This document shows, one piece after another, positions 32,762 to 43,970 of a stretch of DNA of 64,000 nt; position 1 is the stretch's first letter; each line of letters starts with the position of its first letter. Both the position numbers and the translations under genes were made by a program. The stretch comes from Hypomyces perniciosus (lineage: Eukaryota; Ascomycota; Sordariomycetes; Hypocreales; Hypocreaceae). Location: the NCBI GenBank assembly GCA_008477525.1, contig SPDT01000002.1:3224001-3288000 (forward strand), read 5' to 3'. The notes below the pieces were generated by a model. That model searched no databases. It saw only the letters and a list, made by a program, of their open reading frames with translations, and was not told where the DNA came from.

Positions 32762-35397
32762 TTTGGTTGGTTCTCGCTGATCAGGACAAATTTTATTGCA
32801 TCTCTGTTGCTCGTGAAGTGGTGGGTTGGGCAGAGAGAGCTGCAACTACCGTAGATTGCCGCTGGATAAGCGACAGTGCCTTGATAGCAAAACGCGGCGA
32901 GACGGCGGCGAGAATAAGAGTCGCAAACGAGAGAGATGCTGACGAAAAAAGACTGTATCCTGAAAGCGCAATGGCAGCCTCAGTTGGCGGAGTCTCAATT
33001 GGGCCTCGTTAGAGATGGAGTTTGGAGAGATGGAAGATGTTGTTTAGTGGTGATGGCAAGTTGCCTGTTACCTTGACCGAGTTACTGGCGGAGGCACAGG
33101 TACTGACTGACTTGCCTGGCCTGCCGGAGCCTGGGGCCATTAGGTCATCAGGGACCCAGCGGGCAAGTGCCAGCACTCACTCCAGTGGCAACCCTGCTGG
33201 GGTCTCCTGACTGTTAGCGGACTAGGGGCGGAGCTTTAGCGGCCAGGGGTCCACTGACAGACCCATTCGCCTCTGTGCTGCCAGAAGGGGAAGCTTGCTA
33301 GCTTGGCTGGACGGATCTCGATGGTCCTTTCATCTGCAGAGGCCCAGGCAGCTCACGATGAAATGGATTGCGAGTCAATCTTTGTCATTTTCCCCCCTGT
33401 ACGAATTACTCGTAGCAGCCAACGAGGTGGGACAATGCGACGGGTACCATGCCCGAGCAATAGCGGGGACAGGGTACGCGACTCGATAGTCCGCTGGTTT
33501 GGAGGTACTTTTGCGTGTTCCTCTTCCGTGTTGAGACCTCAGACCTGAGCAGCCTATCTGAGCAGCCTATCTGAGCATTCTTACTAAGGGATTCATATGA
33601 ATCCGAGATAACAGTTAAGATAAGCAGACAAGATAAACAGACAATGCCGGCGTGTCTAGATCAATAAACTGTGGACTGCAGCGGCCATCCCCAGAATCTC
33701 GTGATGCCGAGCTTCAAAATAGGGCGTTCTCAACTTGACTAGAGTTTCCACGGCCACGCCTCAAGCCACCAGAGATCCCAAGACACGCTTACGGATAAGA
33801 GCGGGGTGGCCAAGTCGGAAGATTCACGAATAAGCAAGCAGGCTTATCTGCATCATTCTTCCCACCGACAATATCACGAGGCTGTGGTATGTGCTAGCCG
33901 TGAGGCGGCTGTTTCTGGTACTACAGGTATTGCCAAGTGTAAGCATTAGGAACTTGGGATCCTTAAATCCCGTCCTCATCGCAAGAAGCAGCCTTGTTTG
34001 ACGCTCTGTATGAGGCTGATATAACACGTTTCGTGTGGAAGAGACTGATCAACGCCTCCTTTGCTCCGTGGCTGGCGCTTCTCCGTTGTCGGCGAAAAGA
34101 TGCAAACCAACCAGCAACTTACAACAATCTGATATGGAACGACGATGGAGTATTATCCATCAGATTCATCCCAAGGCCCTCACCATACGTAACACAGACA
34201 ATCACATTCCGTTACGAAGCACATCGTACCTTGTACGGAGTACACACTCCTTTAAACTGGCCGCTGGAATGCCGTCATTGTGCGTACAGCGTGATACCTA
34301 TTCGGCATGTGGAAAGGGTGTGACGTCCGTGATCAACCTCCCGCATTGGCCGCACCCTTCCAGTATAAAGCAAAGATGGTACTTCGTAGTTCATCTACGA
34401 ACTATCTATGCATATTTATATAGAACACTTAAAAATCCCTGGGTCGATCTCATCCTCCCAAAAGACCCGCTGTTATTGATTATTGAAAATTGTACATGGT
34501 CATTTTTTGAAATGTTTCTTAAGCACCTTTCGTCCCAAGACGCACGCATACCACCCTATGCCGATGGCGTCATGCACCCATCTTATATTGCGGAGGTGTG
34601 TGAAAGGCCCTCACATGACAGACCTTGCATGATGGAGAGAGGACAACAGCAATACGAGCCTATGAAAACTGCTGAATTGGGCTCCGAATGCACTTTGCCA
34701 TCATTTTTGCCTCCAAGATTATCAGTATCATCGGCGGCATGTGTTAATAGGCGTGACAGTAAGCCACGCGCATACCTACGCCGCTGGGCCGAGGACCTCT
34801 TCTCCAAAGATGCGAAAAGCAATGATAGATACTCCGTAGAGTCTGATTATACTACAAAGGTGATGAGAGTGTAATTTGTAGATATGAGCTTTGTTTGACA
34901 GAAACAACACACCACTACAATGACGTTGATGCGTTCAGCATGGCCAAAATTAACCCTCCATTCAACGAGTTTGTTTGCTGGTATTTGATACCCCCCCCCC
35001 CCTACACTTCCATACCATACCTGTCTGTGTCCTCAATGGCTCGCGCTCGGCGCGGCAGATTGCCGTTGCTCCGCTGCCGATCCTTGACCCCCTTGGCATG
35101 ACGCTTGTTCTGATATGAACAAGATCAAAGGAGTTGCGGTTCATCGCCCGTTTAGATGTCTTCCGCGATGCGTCGGTGGCTGTTTTACCCGCTTGTGGTG
35201 GTGTTTTTTTATCCCGTTAATATGAACAGCTAGGGACGCTGTTAATATTTTCTTTTATTGTCATTGTCGCCTTGACTACACTAGCCTGGAGATACCTGTA
35301 AGCAAGGGTCTCGGAGATCGCGCTAGAATCCGTCAACCTCATCGCGAACCCGAGACGCGGTTCGTGAGCTCCCTATGACGACGCTCGTCCGTTCGTG
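32762..35397. other. Gene-poor region of 2.6 kb
   Basis: The gap separates the AVT transporter and cation-chloride cotransporter starts. It holds a short imperfect direct repeat (CTGAGCAGCCTAT twice, about 33545-33570), a C13-type homopolymer near 34990-35002, and two exact TACGGAGTA-type motifs (34234-34242 and 34830-34838). The 280-codon frame at 34035-34874 contains both motifs and no recognisable domain, so I do not call it. Confidence 0.5.
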
Positions 35398-35398
35398 A
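35375..35398 (+). other. Upstream ORF overlapping the cotransporter start codon
   Basis: A seven-codon uORF (MTTLVRS) ends in TGA whose final A is the A of the main ATG (sequence TGATG). This arrangement can allow termination-reinitiation. Whether it lies in the transcript is unknown. Confidence 0.6.
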
Positions 35399-38300
35399 TG
35401 TCTTCACGCTCCTCGGGGAGAAAAGAAACCACATCAGCTGCCATGGAGTCGAGAAAGGCTACTGGTGCCAACAAGCTGGGCACGGTTTCCGGCGTGTATA
35501 TCCCCGTCTATCTCAACATCCTTAGCATTCTTATGTTTCTGAGATTCGGGCATATTCTGGGACAAGTTGGGTTTGTAGGCATTATTGGTAAGTCAAACGA
35601 AAACGAAGCACCGTTTCTCAACTTCTGCATAGGATAGGTCTCACAGCTTCATACAGGTCTTCTCGTTACGGCATACTGCATTGACCTGCTCACCACCCTG
35701 TCGCTATCTGCGATTGCCTCCAATGGAGAAGTGAAAGGCGGAGGTGCCTACTACCTTATCTCGAGGTCACTTGGTCCCGAGTTTGGAGGCTCCATTGGCA
35801 TCTTATTCTATTTGGCTCAGGCCCTCAACACTGCCATGAATGTTGTCGGCCTCATCGATTGTATCCGACTCAACGTAGGGTCAAGCTTCCCCCAAGGATA
35901 CTGGGCTGGATATGGGCTTCAGACAGTTACCCTGATGCTCTGTACTGGCCTCTGCCTATTGGGCTCTGCAACCTTTGCCAAAGCTTCGAATGCATTGCTT
36001 GTCATTTTAACCACAGCAATCATCAGCATACCGATATCGGCTGTCTTCAAGGCACCTTTCCGCGATGAGACGACGGGAATCGAATTTACTGGTATCAGCA
36101 TTGATACGCTCCTTACCAACTTCTTACCTCATACCACAAGCAGCGAGTACGGCGGCATGAAAACGTTCCGCGACCTCTTCGGTATTCTCTTCCCGTGAGT
36201 TGGTCCCAGCCTTGGGAAATATGTAACAATTTGGGTAACTAACCGCAATGAAGGGCAACTTCAGGAATCTTCGCTGGCGCGTCCATGTCTGGCGATTTGA
36301 AGAACCCAAGCAAGGCCATCCCCAAGGGAACATTGTGGGCAATATTGACCACCTTCATCGTCTATTTCGTCGTTATTCTCTCCATGGCTGCAAGCACCAC
36401 CCATGAATCCTTCTTAGCGAACAACAATGTCATCTCTTTGACGAATTTGTCTGCGCCCATCATTCTGGCTGGAGAGTGTGCTGTCACTTTCTTCTCTACT
36501 CTTATGGGTATCATTGGCTCTGCCAAATTGTTTCAAGCGCTCGCTCGCGACAAGCTACTTCCGGGATTAACTTTCTTTGGGAAAGGGACAAAGAAGGCCA
36601 ATGAGCCTATCTATGCCATATTCCTGACTTATTCTATCGCCCAAGTTGCCCTCCTTGCAGATCTAAACCAGATTGCTACATTTATATCCATGGGCTATCA
36701 GGTGAGTGTTTTTTTATAGTCTGTTTATGGATCCGGTTCGCCTCCATGAGGCAATCATCACCATCGTCACACTTTCCGATCATTGCTAACGTTCCATAGA
36801 TGACTTTCTTCGTCATGAATCTCGCTTGCTTTCTCCTGAAAATCGGTTCAGCACCAAACTTTCGACCCAGTTTCCAGTTCTTCAGCGCACAGACAGCATG
36901 CATTGGGAGCCTTCTGTCTGCAGCTGCCATGTTCTTCATCGACGAGACCTACGCTTCCACGGCTATCTGTCTTCTCATCCTCTTGTTCTTGCTCATACAC
37001 TACCTCAGCCCCCCCAAGCACTGGGGCGATGTCTCGCAGAACCTCATCTACCACCAAGTGAGGAAGTATTTGTTGCGGTTGAGGCCCGAGCATATTAAGT
37101 TCTGGAGGCCACACATTATTCTGCTTACCAACAACCCACGGCGGCAAGCTAGGCTGATTCAGTTTTGCAATTCCCTGAAAAAGGGATCTCTCTATATTCT
37201 GGGCCATGTCATCGTAACTGACGACTTCAACGCCGGGGTTCATGAGGCCAAGCTGCAGCAACAAGCTTGGACGCGCTATATCTCCGAGTTCTCTAGAATC
37301 AAGGCTTTTGTTCAGCTAACCATGTCTCCATCAATCACATGGGGGGTTCGGAATTTGATTCTGTCCGCTGGCCTCGGAGGCATGCGACCGAACATTGCCG
37401 TCCTAGGGTTCTACAACATGGATGATCTTCGAAAGTCGAACCCAGCATTTCGGGTACCAGATATCCCAATCTCTCCCGCCTCAATTCGACCACCGAAGTC
37501 TCAAGGCAAGGCCCCTCGACGACGCCGTGGCGATACGTCTGCCCGCCTGCTTGCAGGCACTTTGCCCACCGATGCTATCCGGACGGAGGGTATGATGTCA
37601 CCAAAAGAATACATGACTATTGTGGAAGATTTGGCCTTGATTTATAGATTAAATGTTGCTGTTGCCTATGGATTCGATAAACTAGAGACGCCACGACATG
37701 ACGATTCCAACACTAAAAAGTACATCGACCTATGGCCCATTCAGATGTCTGCTGAGGTTTCCTCCGATGGGAAGAACATGTTGACATCAAACTTTGATAC
37801 CTGTAAGCTGGGTCAAAACCTTTGTGTCAGACCCAAAACGAGATATAAACTAACCCGTCTTATAGATACTCTCATCCTTCAACTGGGTCATATCCTACGC
37901 AGTGTCCATACATGGAAACGAGTTTTCTCTGTGCGAGTTATGGTCTTCGTTGAGTATGAGAACGAAGTTGAGGAAGAGAGGGCACGGGTTCGAGCCCTGC
38001 TAGAAAAATTACGAATAGATGCCGAGGTCAATGTGTTTTGGCTGGCTTCTGGTCACCTCAACACCTACGAAATCATTATTAACGGAAAGAGTAACGATAT
38101 GGACTGCGAGATTATTGTCAACGATGCACTCAGAGACGAAGAATGGTGGAGCGATCTACAGATGTTTCGAGGACGGTCAGATCACATGTCGTCAAGCCAG
38201 GAGTTGACGCAAATGGCGCACATCATCGACTCAACCGCGGGAAGACCAGGAGTTTACAACCCACATGAAGAATTTGCCTCCAAACGTCGTCGTCGCTCCA

Positions 38301-39607
38301 GCGTAGCTGACCTATCTCAAATCCCCAAGAAACCAAACATTGGGGCTCTCTCAAAGTTGGGGATCAGCGTGGGAATACATACACATCATCTGAACGATGA
38401 CGTTCTTGAGGACTCCAGATCTGATGATGAGACGGAAAGTGACACGAATTTAACAGACATGGATGATGGATCCACGCCGACGCTGAGAACTCTCAAAGGA
38501 GTGATGGGGACAAAGGATGCAACGCGACGGCCACTCTTGCCGTCTACTTCACGTCGCAGAGGACGAAGACATGTCAGAACTAGCTCAGATTGCTCATCCA
38601 TCGGGTCAGAAGGAGACCAAGAGTTCGAGACCTCTGAACGCAATCGTTCGGGTTTTGCATCTTACGGAACGATGTCAAGAGCACAGACATTAACGGGGAG
38701 TCAAGGAGGACATGCAGCCACTACCCAACAGGTCCCTGAAGTTAATGAAACCGGCGCAAGTTCACAGATGATAAGCCCAGGGAGTAACATACACGTGGAA
38801 CACAAAGGCATCGAGTCATTCCCCAACTTGGATCAACTGGGTGCCCCCGAGGCGGCTCTTCGCAGTGTCGCTCCTCAACTACGATCAGAGAGTCCTACAA
38901 GGCGCACAAGAAACGGCGCATCAACACCTATTCGCCCAAACATGTCTCGCCAATCATCCGCAGTTCGATTTTCCAGCCGACCGGTTCCAGAAACACAAAT
39001 CACATTGGACGACGGAGGCTCCAAAATCAGCTTCGCTGCTCTGAACAACGGCCCCACGACACCGAAAGCAGAAAGGCCAACATTTTCGAGACAATCTTCC
39101 CTCGGCAGGTTTTCTAGTCGGCCTCTGCCTGACACTAGAGTGAATGACGGAGAGGCGGGTTTGAGGACAATTTCATTTGCTGAGCAGCCAACCTACCGAA
39201 CACACTCAACCGCCCATTCTCGTCATCACTCGCATCAAGGCTCTCAATATTCGAACTTCGGTCAGGGAGACGTTAGCCTAAGCATCCCAGAGCTGTTGCA
39301 ATCGTACAAGCTCGATCCCGAAGCCGACGAAGAAGAGGGCGGTTCGCCATACTCTACGCAAGGCGTGGCTCTATCGTTCAACGACTTGCCAAGTCGAGCG
39401 CAGCACTTGGTCATCAACGAGCTAATGCGACAGCACTCCAAAGATACTGCTGTCATTCTGAGTACTCTGCCCATTCCCTCTGAGGGAACTTGTTTGGACG
39501 ATGAAGCTACTATACAGTATCTCTCGGATGTGGAGTTGCTCTGCAACCAACTACCACCGACTTTGATGGTTTTGAGCAATAACATGACGGTGACGGTGAA
39601 CTTGTAA
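35398..39607 (+). CDS. VHC1: Cation-chloride cotransporter, SLC12/Vhc1 type
   Basis: The family cotransports K+ (or Na+) with Cl-; the yeast member Vhc1 lies in the vacuolar membrane. Exons 35398-35587, 35657-36194, 36254-36701 and 36800-39607 join in frame to about 1,327 residues. The N-terminal signature GVYIPVYLNILSILMFLRFG begins near residue 32, and GGGAYYLISRSLGPEFGGSIG follows in the membrane domain. FAGASMSGDLKNPSKAIPKG, an SLC12 hallmark, spans the exon 2/3 junction. Membrane segments end near residue 470 before SPPKHWGDVSQNLIYHQVRK. The long cytosolic C-terminus contains the SLC12 domain and a 250-residue serine-rich insert of low complexity with RQSS(A/S)-type repeats. The last part, LPSRAQHLVINELMRQHS and LPPTLMVL, is conserved in the family. 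Confidence 0.93.
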
Positions 39608-39938
39608 TTCATAAAATACAGGTAGAGGCTTGTTCGTGGGCTTTGTTCTTTATGGGCATTATGAGATAAAAGAGTCCTGGGACAATGGTTAAGCCAGGCG
39701 AGACAAGGGTCATTGGATGAACAATACATGAAAGGCTATGTTTCTTTAGGCTGACAGACAGTTCAGTGATGGAATTTTTCAAAGAAATCTACAAATTGAA
39801 AGAACAGGAGTATTTTCAGTTGTATTAAGACTACTGCTCGTCGTGGGGTTGTTCAACTCTCAAAGGGTCAAACGTCCAATCCGAGTATATACTTTCCGTT
39901 AGTCAAACCGAAAGATATCCGGAATCACAGTTTCAAAA
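39608..39938. other. Intergenic region
   Basis: The 331 bp between two same-strand genes hold the cotransporter 3' UTR and the next promoter. No other element is visible. Confidence 0.4.
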
Positions 39939-40973
39939 ATGACACGGGAAACCCATCTATCACCACGAATCAAGAGACTGAAGGAGCATTCCAAGCGGCA
40001 AACACGAGGCGGCGACACAGGTGAGAAAATGGGCAGGTTTACAATGGTTCATTTCCCAGACCGGCCGCTGAGGCGGATCTTGCACAGGGATATACCGAGA
40101 GACGAGGAGTGTATACGAATCTTTTCTGCGTGGAAGAATGGAACCAAGAGGGCGCCGAGCGTGCGGAGCTTGAGGCCTGGTGAACATATTCGGAAGAGGA
40201 GACTATTCAAGCCATTTTCATATTCAACTGAGCCACGGCAATGCCTATCACGGCGCAAGAGTTCAACTAAATACAAGAACCCTCTGCGGCGGCAAGAGAT
40301 GAAGAGGAATCCTTCTTTTCCCCGGGACCTAGATCGAATAGCCAGAACTAAGAGCTCCCAGAAACAAAAGGTGTCAAACCGTTATCAGCCAACCCAGCCG
40401 TTGTCACGTATTTCCACGCCGAAGATGGTGCTACAGAAGCCATCGAAACTAGATACATCCACCTCGAATACCGCGAAATACCAGCCATTGCAGCTGAGAT
40501 CCATTCGCCCCCCTCTATCGAGAACTAATACGCCTCCTTTCACATGCCCCCTATGCCGTTCATCTACTACAGCGGACGGGAGTTTGTGTAATACATGCAA
40601 AGAGGACTTTGCCATGTCTGCAGGAGGTTTTTCGGATGACGGCGAGAATGACCATCTAGAGCCATGGCGTCCGATGCCAGACACTGATCGCATTACAAGG
40701 GACAGGTACACGAGCTCGGTGTACTCGTCCTCAGCGACACCCTTGAAGATTGATTCCTCAGTATCGCTTGGTTCACTGAGCAGTGAGGGTGTATGTAGAA
40801 TGCCAGTCTCGCCATGTTCAACGATAAGTGAGGAATCGATCTCCATTTTTTACCAGCCTGGCTATTGCAAGTCAGGGGGGGTAGATGATGGGGTGGACTT
40901 GTACGATCTAGACTGGGCGGAATATTATTTTGATGAGAATAACTTCCGCGGTCGGTATGGTATGGTGAGGTGA
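39939..40973 (+). CDS. Zinc-ribbon-like protein of unknown function
   Basis: This is an intronless 344-residue protein that I do not recognise as a known family. Residues 1-170 are very basic (about one residue in four K or R) and probably disordered. A short sequence FTCPLC, then ten residues, then CNTC forms a C-x2-C-x10-C-x2-C zinc ribbon at about 204-221. After it the composition becomes acidic and serine-rich, ending in YDLDWAEYYFDENNF, a tyrosine/acidic tail. Single-frame length and the coherent zinc ribbon support a real gene. The basic N-terminus could bind nucleic acid, but this is inference only. It lies between the cotransporter and a CobW gene pointing the opposite way. Confidence 0.7.
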   Translation: MTRETHLSPRIKRLKEHSKRQTRGGDTGEKMGRFTMVHFPDRPLRRILHRDIPRDEECIRIFSAWKNGTKRAPSVRSLRPGEHIRKRRLFKPFSYSTEPRQCLSRRKSSTKYKNPLRRQEMKRNPSFPRDLDRIARTKSSQKQKVSNRYQPTQPLSRISTPKMVLQKPSKLDTSTSNTAKYQPLQLRSIRPPLSRTNTPPFTCPLCRSSTTADGSLCNTCKEDFAMSAGGFSDDGENDHLEPWRPMPDTDRITRDRYTSSVYSSSATPLKIDSSVSLGSLSSEGVCRMPVSPCSTISEESISIFYQPGYCKSGGVDDGVDLYDLDWAEYYFDENNFRGRYGMVR

Positions 40974-41136
40974 GTGAAAACATTAAGAAGATAGTGATGA
41001 GATGATCATGTCAGGGACAGTAGTGAAAATGAAAATATACGCTGGTTCGTGATTTCTATGTGATTATATGTCCCAAGATCTAGCATTCTTCGTGCCAGTC
41101 TGTATAATTTTCCCCAATCATAACTTCGTCTAGTCT

Positions 41137-42255
41137 CTATAATATCCTCTTGACAACCAATTCACCCTTCTCACCCCCGTCTAATTCTACGAGCCCCCCT
41201 GCCTCTAATTTCTTCTTCCACTTATTACTCTCATATCGCCCCAATATCATTGTCAATCGCAGTGTCAGGTCATTGCTTGAAGCGTGCTCCTCAACACCCT
41301 CCGCCACGGGCGTAAATGTCCAGCGACCAAAGGCCCAGTTCAATATGTATCGGCCCCGTGGGTTTGGTGTCGGCTGGGGAACATCGGGGTCTGAATTAGT
41401 CGGTGTTGATGAAAGTGTCGTGACCGCTTTGATTCGGTATGCCTCGTCTTTTGGTGCGGCTTTGAGGAATCCTAGCAGTTTGTCTGTCGATACTGTCGCG
41501 CCGTTGTTGCCCTTGAGCTCGACTGATAAGACCTCGACTTCGCTTTGGTGGCTGTGCTCATGGTCGTGTGTATCCCCGTTGGTCTTGTGTTCTCCATTGA
41601 CGCTATGGTCCCCGTTGACTTCGGTTTCAGTCAACTGCTTGGCCAGCCCTCCGTCAACTCCAAAGACCAAGCCCATGTCGACCCAACCCTTTGCACTCTT
41701 TACTTTGGCCACATCCACATCCAAATCACCAACTCTATCCAAACACTCCTCATAGCGGTCCTCTCCGGCAATTTCCCACTTGTTAAACACAATCAAGTCT
41801 GTATACCGCGCCTGGATCTTGGCTGTATAACTCGTATCCTCATACCCCTTCCAATTCTCAACGTCGATGACACTGATAACGCCATCGAGAACATACCTCC
41901 CCGCATCTCTGGCAATTCGATTCACCTCTAGTGCCAGCGTCGCCGGAAACGCTGACCCGCTCGTCTCAATGATAATCCTGTCTGGCGCAACGGTCTTCTC
42001 GAGCTCCTCGAGCGCGGGACCAAGCTGACCTACAAGGTTGCAGCAGATGCATCCGTTGAGCAGCTCCTGAACGCCCGAAATAGCTGAGCTTGACGCTAGC
42101 TGCGAGTCGATGGCGAGGTCGCCGAATTCGTTCTTGAGAAGCGCGAGCTTGTACGCAGGGTTCTGTTTGCGGAGCTGGGGGATGAGGTTGAGGATGAGGG
42201 TGGTTTTGCCAGACCCCAAGAAGCCGGTGACGATGGTAATTGGGATTGGCGCCAT
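41137..42255 (-). CDS. CobW/COG0523 family GTPase, putative metal chaperone
   Basis: These G3E GTPases act as metallochaperones; eukaryotic members (CBWD/ZNG1) deliver zinc to methionine aminopeptidase. The protein is 372 residues without introns. It starts MAPIPITIVTGFLGSGKTT with the Walker A at about 10-19. The metal-binding GCICC motif lies near residues 68-72, ETSG near 97 and a NKWE guanine-specificity type motif near 157. A His-rich loop (HDHEHSH, about 230) probably binds metal. The C-terminal CobW_C domain starts near LLGFLKAAP and includes LNWAFGRWTF. In Sordariomycetes several paralogues exist, so the specific metal is not settled. No conserved partner is nearby. Confidence 0.88.
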   Translation of the reverse strand: MAPIPITIVTGFLGSGKTTLILNLIPQLRKQNPAYKLALLKNEFGDLAIDSQLASSSAISGVQELLNGCICCNLVGQLGPALEELEKTVAPDRIIIETSGSAFPATLALEVNRIARDAGRYVLDGVISVIDVENWKGYEDTSYTAKIQARYTDLIVFNKWEIAGEDRYEECLDRVGDLDVDVAKVKSAKGWVDMGLVFGVDGGLAKQLTETEVNGDHSVNGEHKTNGDTHDHEHSHQSEVEVLSVELKGNNGATVSTDKLLGFLKAAPKDEAYRIKAVTTLSSTPTNSDPDVPQPTPNPRGRYILNWAFGRWTFTPVAEGVEEHASSNDLTLRLTMILGRYESNKWKKKLEAGGLVELDGGEKGELVVKRIL

Positions 42256-43970
42256 TTTTGGCGATTCTTCTTTAGACGGCTTCTGAACGGGCCATGAGCT
42301 GAAATTTATGGCTGATTTTTGAAGAAATGAAAATGAAAATGCCTCCTTGAAGTCGCGATCTGCGAACCAGCCAGCCAGCCGTACTTGGAGTATTGCTTAT
42401 CTTATCAGAGATTCTCAACCCCGCCATAATATGGACATCTCCCTGCAAACAACACTTCAAAGAAACCAGCCATAGAACGATCATAGCAAGATCAAAGCAT
42501 AAAAGTAAAGGCTAAATACTACTACAGTCAACTCAATATAGTACATCCATCAGTTTGGTATTTTTCTATTTATTTTTCAAACTTGACATGTGTCGGTGTT
42601 TGCACGCGTACAATGTCCGCGCACTTCAGACCGCGATCTGCATGCAACTTTCATGGCACATCCACTCAATTAGCAGTTTGACGTCACGCCCAGCGTCATT
42701 GCTTTTTAAGGTTCCAGACGATGGCATTCAAAGATTCCAAAGCTGCTGCAGTCATTCTCGATGTTGAAGCTTCAAGCATTTGCCTTCTTGCCTGTGATTA
42801 TTGGTTTTGCAGAGACAGGTAGAGAAAATGGCTTCTATTGTTAAACCAGCAAAGGGAAAAGACGATCCTTATTTATTTAGTCTTGCCCTTTCAAACAACA
42901 CCTAACCTGTAGGACAAGATTCGGAACAGAGAAACTGACAGCGGCATGCGACAGTCACTGAATACATTCCCGCAGCGGCTCACATCATCGGCGGGTCAAA
43001 TACGGATGCCAAAGGTGATAATGAGATCGAGATTCCAGGTCCTCCGCACAGACCGGAAGATGACTACAAGATTGAAGAGTTTGTGAGGGAACAGCATCGA
43101 AGCAGCAATGGCGATGAGATTCTCGCTGCCACGAAGTGATGGACTCAGCTGCAGGCAATCTTTCTGATACTAGTTTTCCTGAATAGTAGTACTCCGGAGA
43201 GCAAGCAGGATAACATGTCTTTGATGCTTTGATCGGATGTCCTGTGAAGAAGCTGTACTGGAACATTTGCACTGATCGCAGAGAAAGGCTGCATCAACGT
43301 CTTTGCATAGAAGCACCCAAATCGCCTGCGTCTCCAGGTTCAATCCCTTCAACTTGATCAAGGTTCCGCATCAGAGGCAGCCGATTGAGGGCTCCACGAC
43401 AGACTGAACTTCATCTGGCGACATGGGTTTATGGTAGAAACCCAAGCTGATACTGATGAGCAGACACAGCCTCGTGTGGCACTCTTACAAGAGTCTACAA
43501 ATTTTCACAGAAAGTTTTTACTATCTTTGACGAGATGTCCCCCCTTCTTGGCGTCTCCGGCTCATGAAATAGCTAAGCGGGAGATTTCCTATATCCAAGG
43601 GTTTTTACTCTTCTGAGCGTTTCCCACAAGGGGAAAGGCAACGCAACACCGTAGGATGGTCTGGGTGAGGGTCGTGGCAGCTCAGTTGGCTTTTTGATAA
43701 AGAAGAAAGAAAGAAAAGAAAAGTAAAAGAGAGCTTGGGATGGCGGCTTTTAAAGAACTTCAGACGGGTGGGGCTCAGTAGCGGGGTGTGCTTATTCAGC
43801 CGTTTCTTGGGAGCTTCAACTTTCTGTGTGGAGCTCTCCAGCCTCCTTGATCTCAATGGGAAAAATTTCTTTTATTCAAGGATATTAAAGAGAGATCTTT
43901 TTTTGGAAAATTTCAAACTATCGCTATCGTTATCTGATTAGTATTCGTCTAGCCGTCTAGAGCCCTTCTA
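42256..43970. other. Gene-poor region of 1.7 kb
   Basis: The gap separates the CobW start from the 3' end of the PPPDE gene. It holds only short frames and purine-rich tracts (near 43700). A possible 23-codon frame at 42829 is too short to support. A tRNA-like GGTTCAATCCC at 43339 lacks the rest of a tRNA and was rejected. Confidence 0.45.

Noticed and set aside
33795..33870. GGGGTGGCCAAGTCGG, resembling the 5' half of a tRNA-Ser or tRNA-Leu
   Set aside because: No B box (GGTTCRANNCC) and no acceptor stem pairing downstream.
34035..34874. Open frame of 280 codons in the gap before the cotransporter
   Set aside because: No domain, odd composition, and it contains two copies of the non-coding TACGGAGTA motif.
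42829..42903. A 24-codon frame MASIVKPAKGKDD in the gap after the CobW gene
   Set aside because: Too short and unsupported; no promoter, homology or splicing evidence.
43335..43352. GGTTCAATCCC, a B-box-like string
   Set aside because: T stem pairs only three of five positions, and no A box lies at the right distance.
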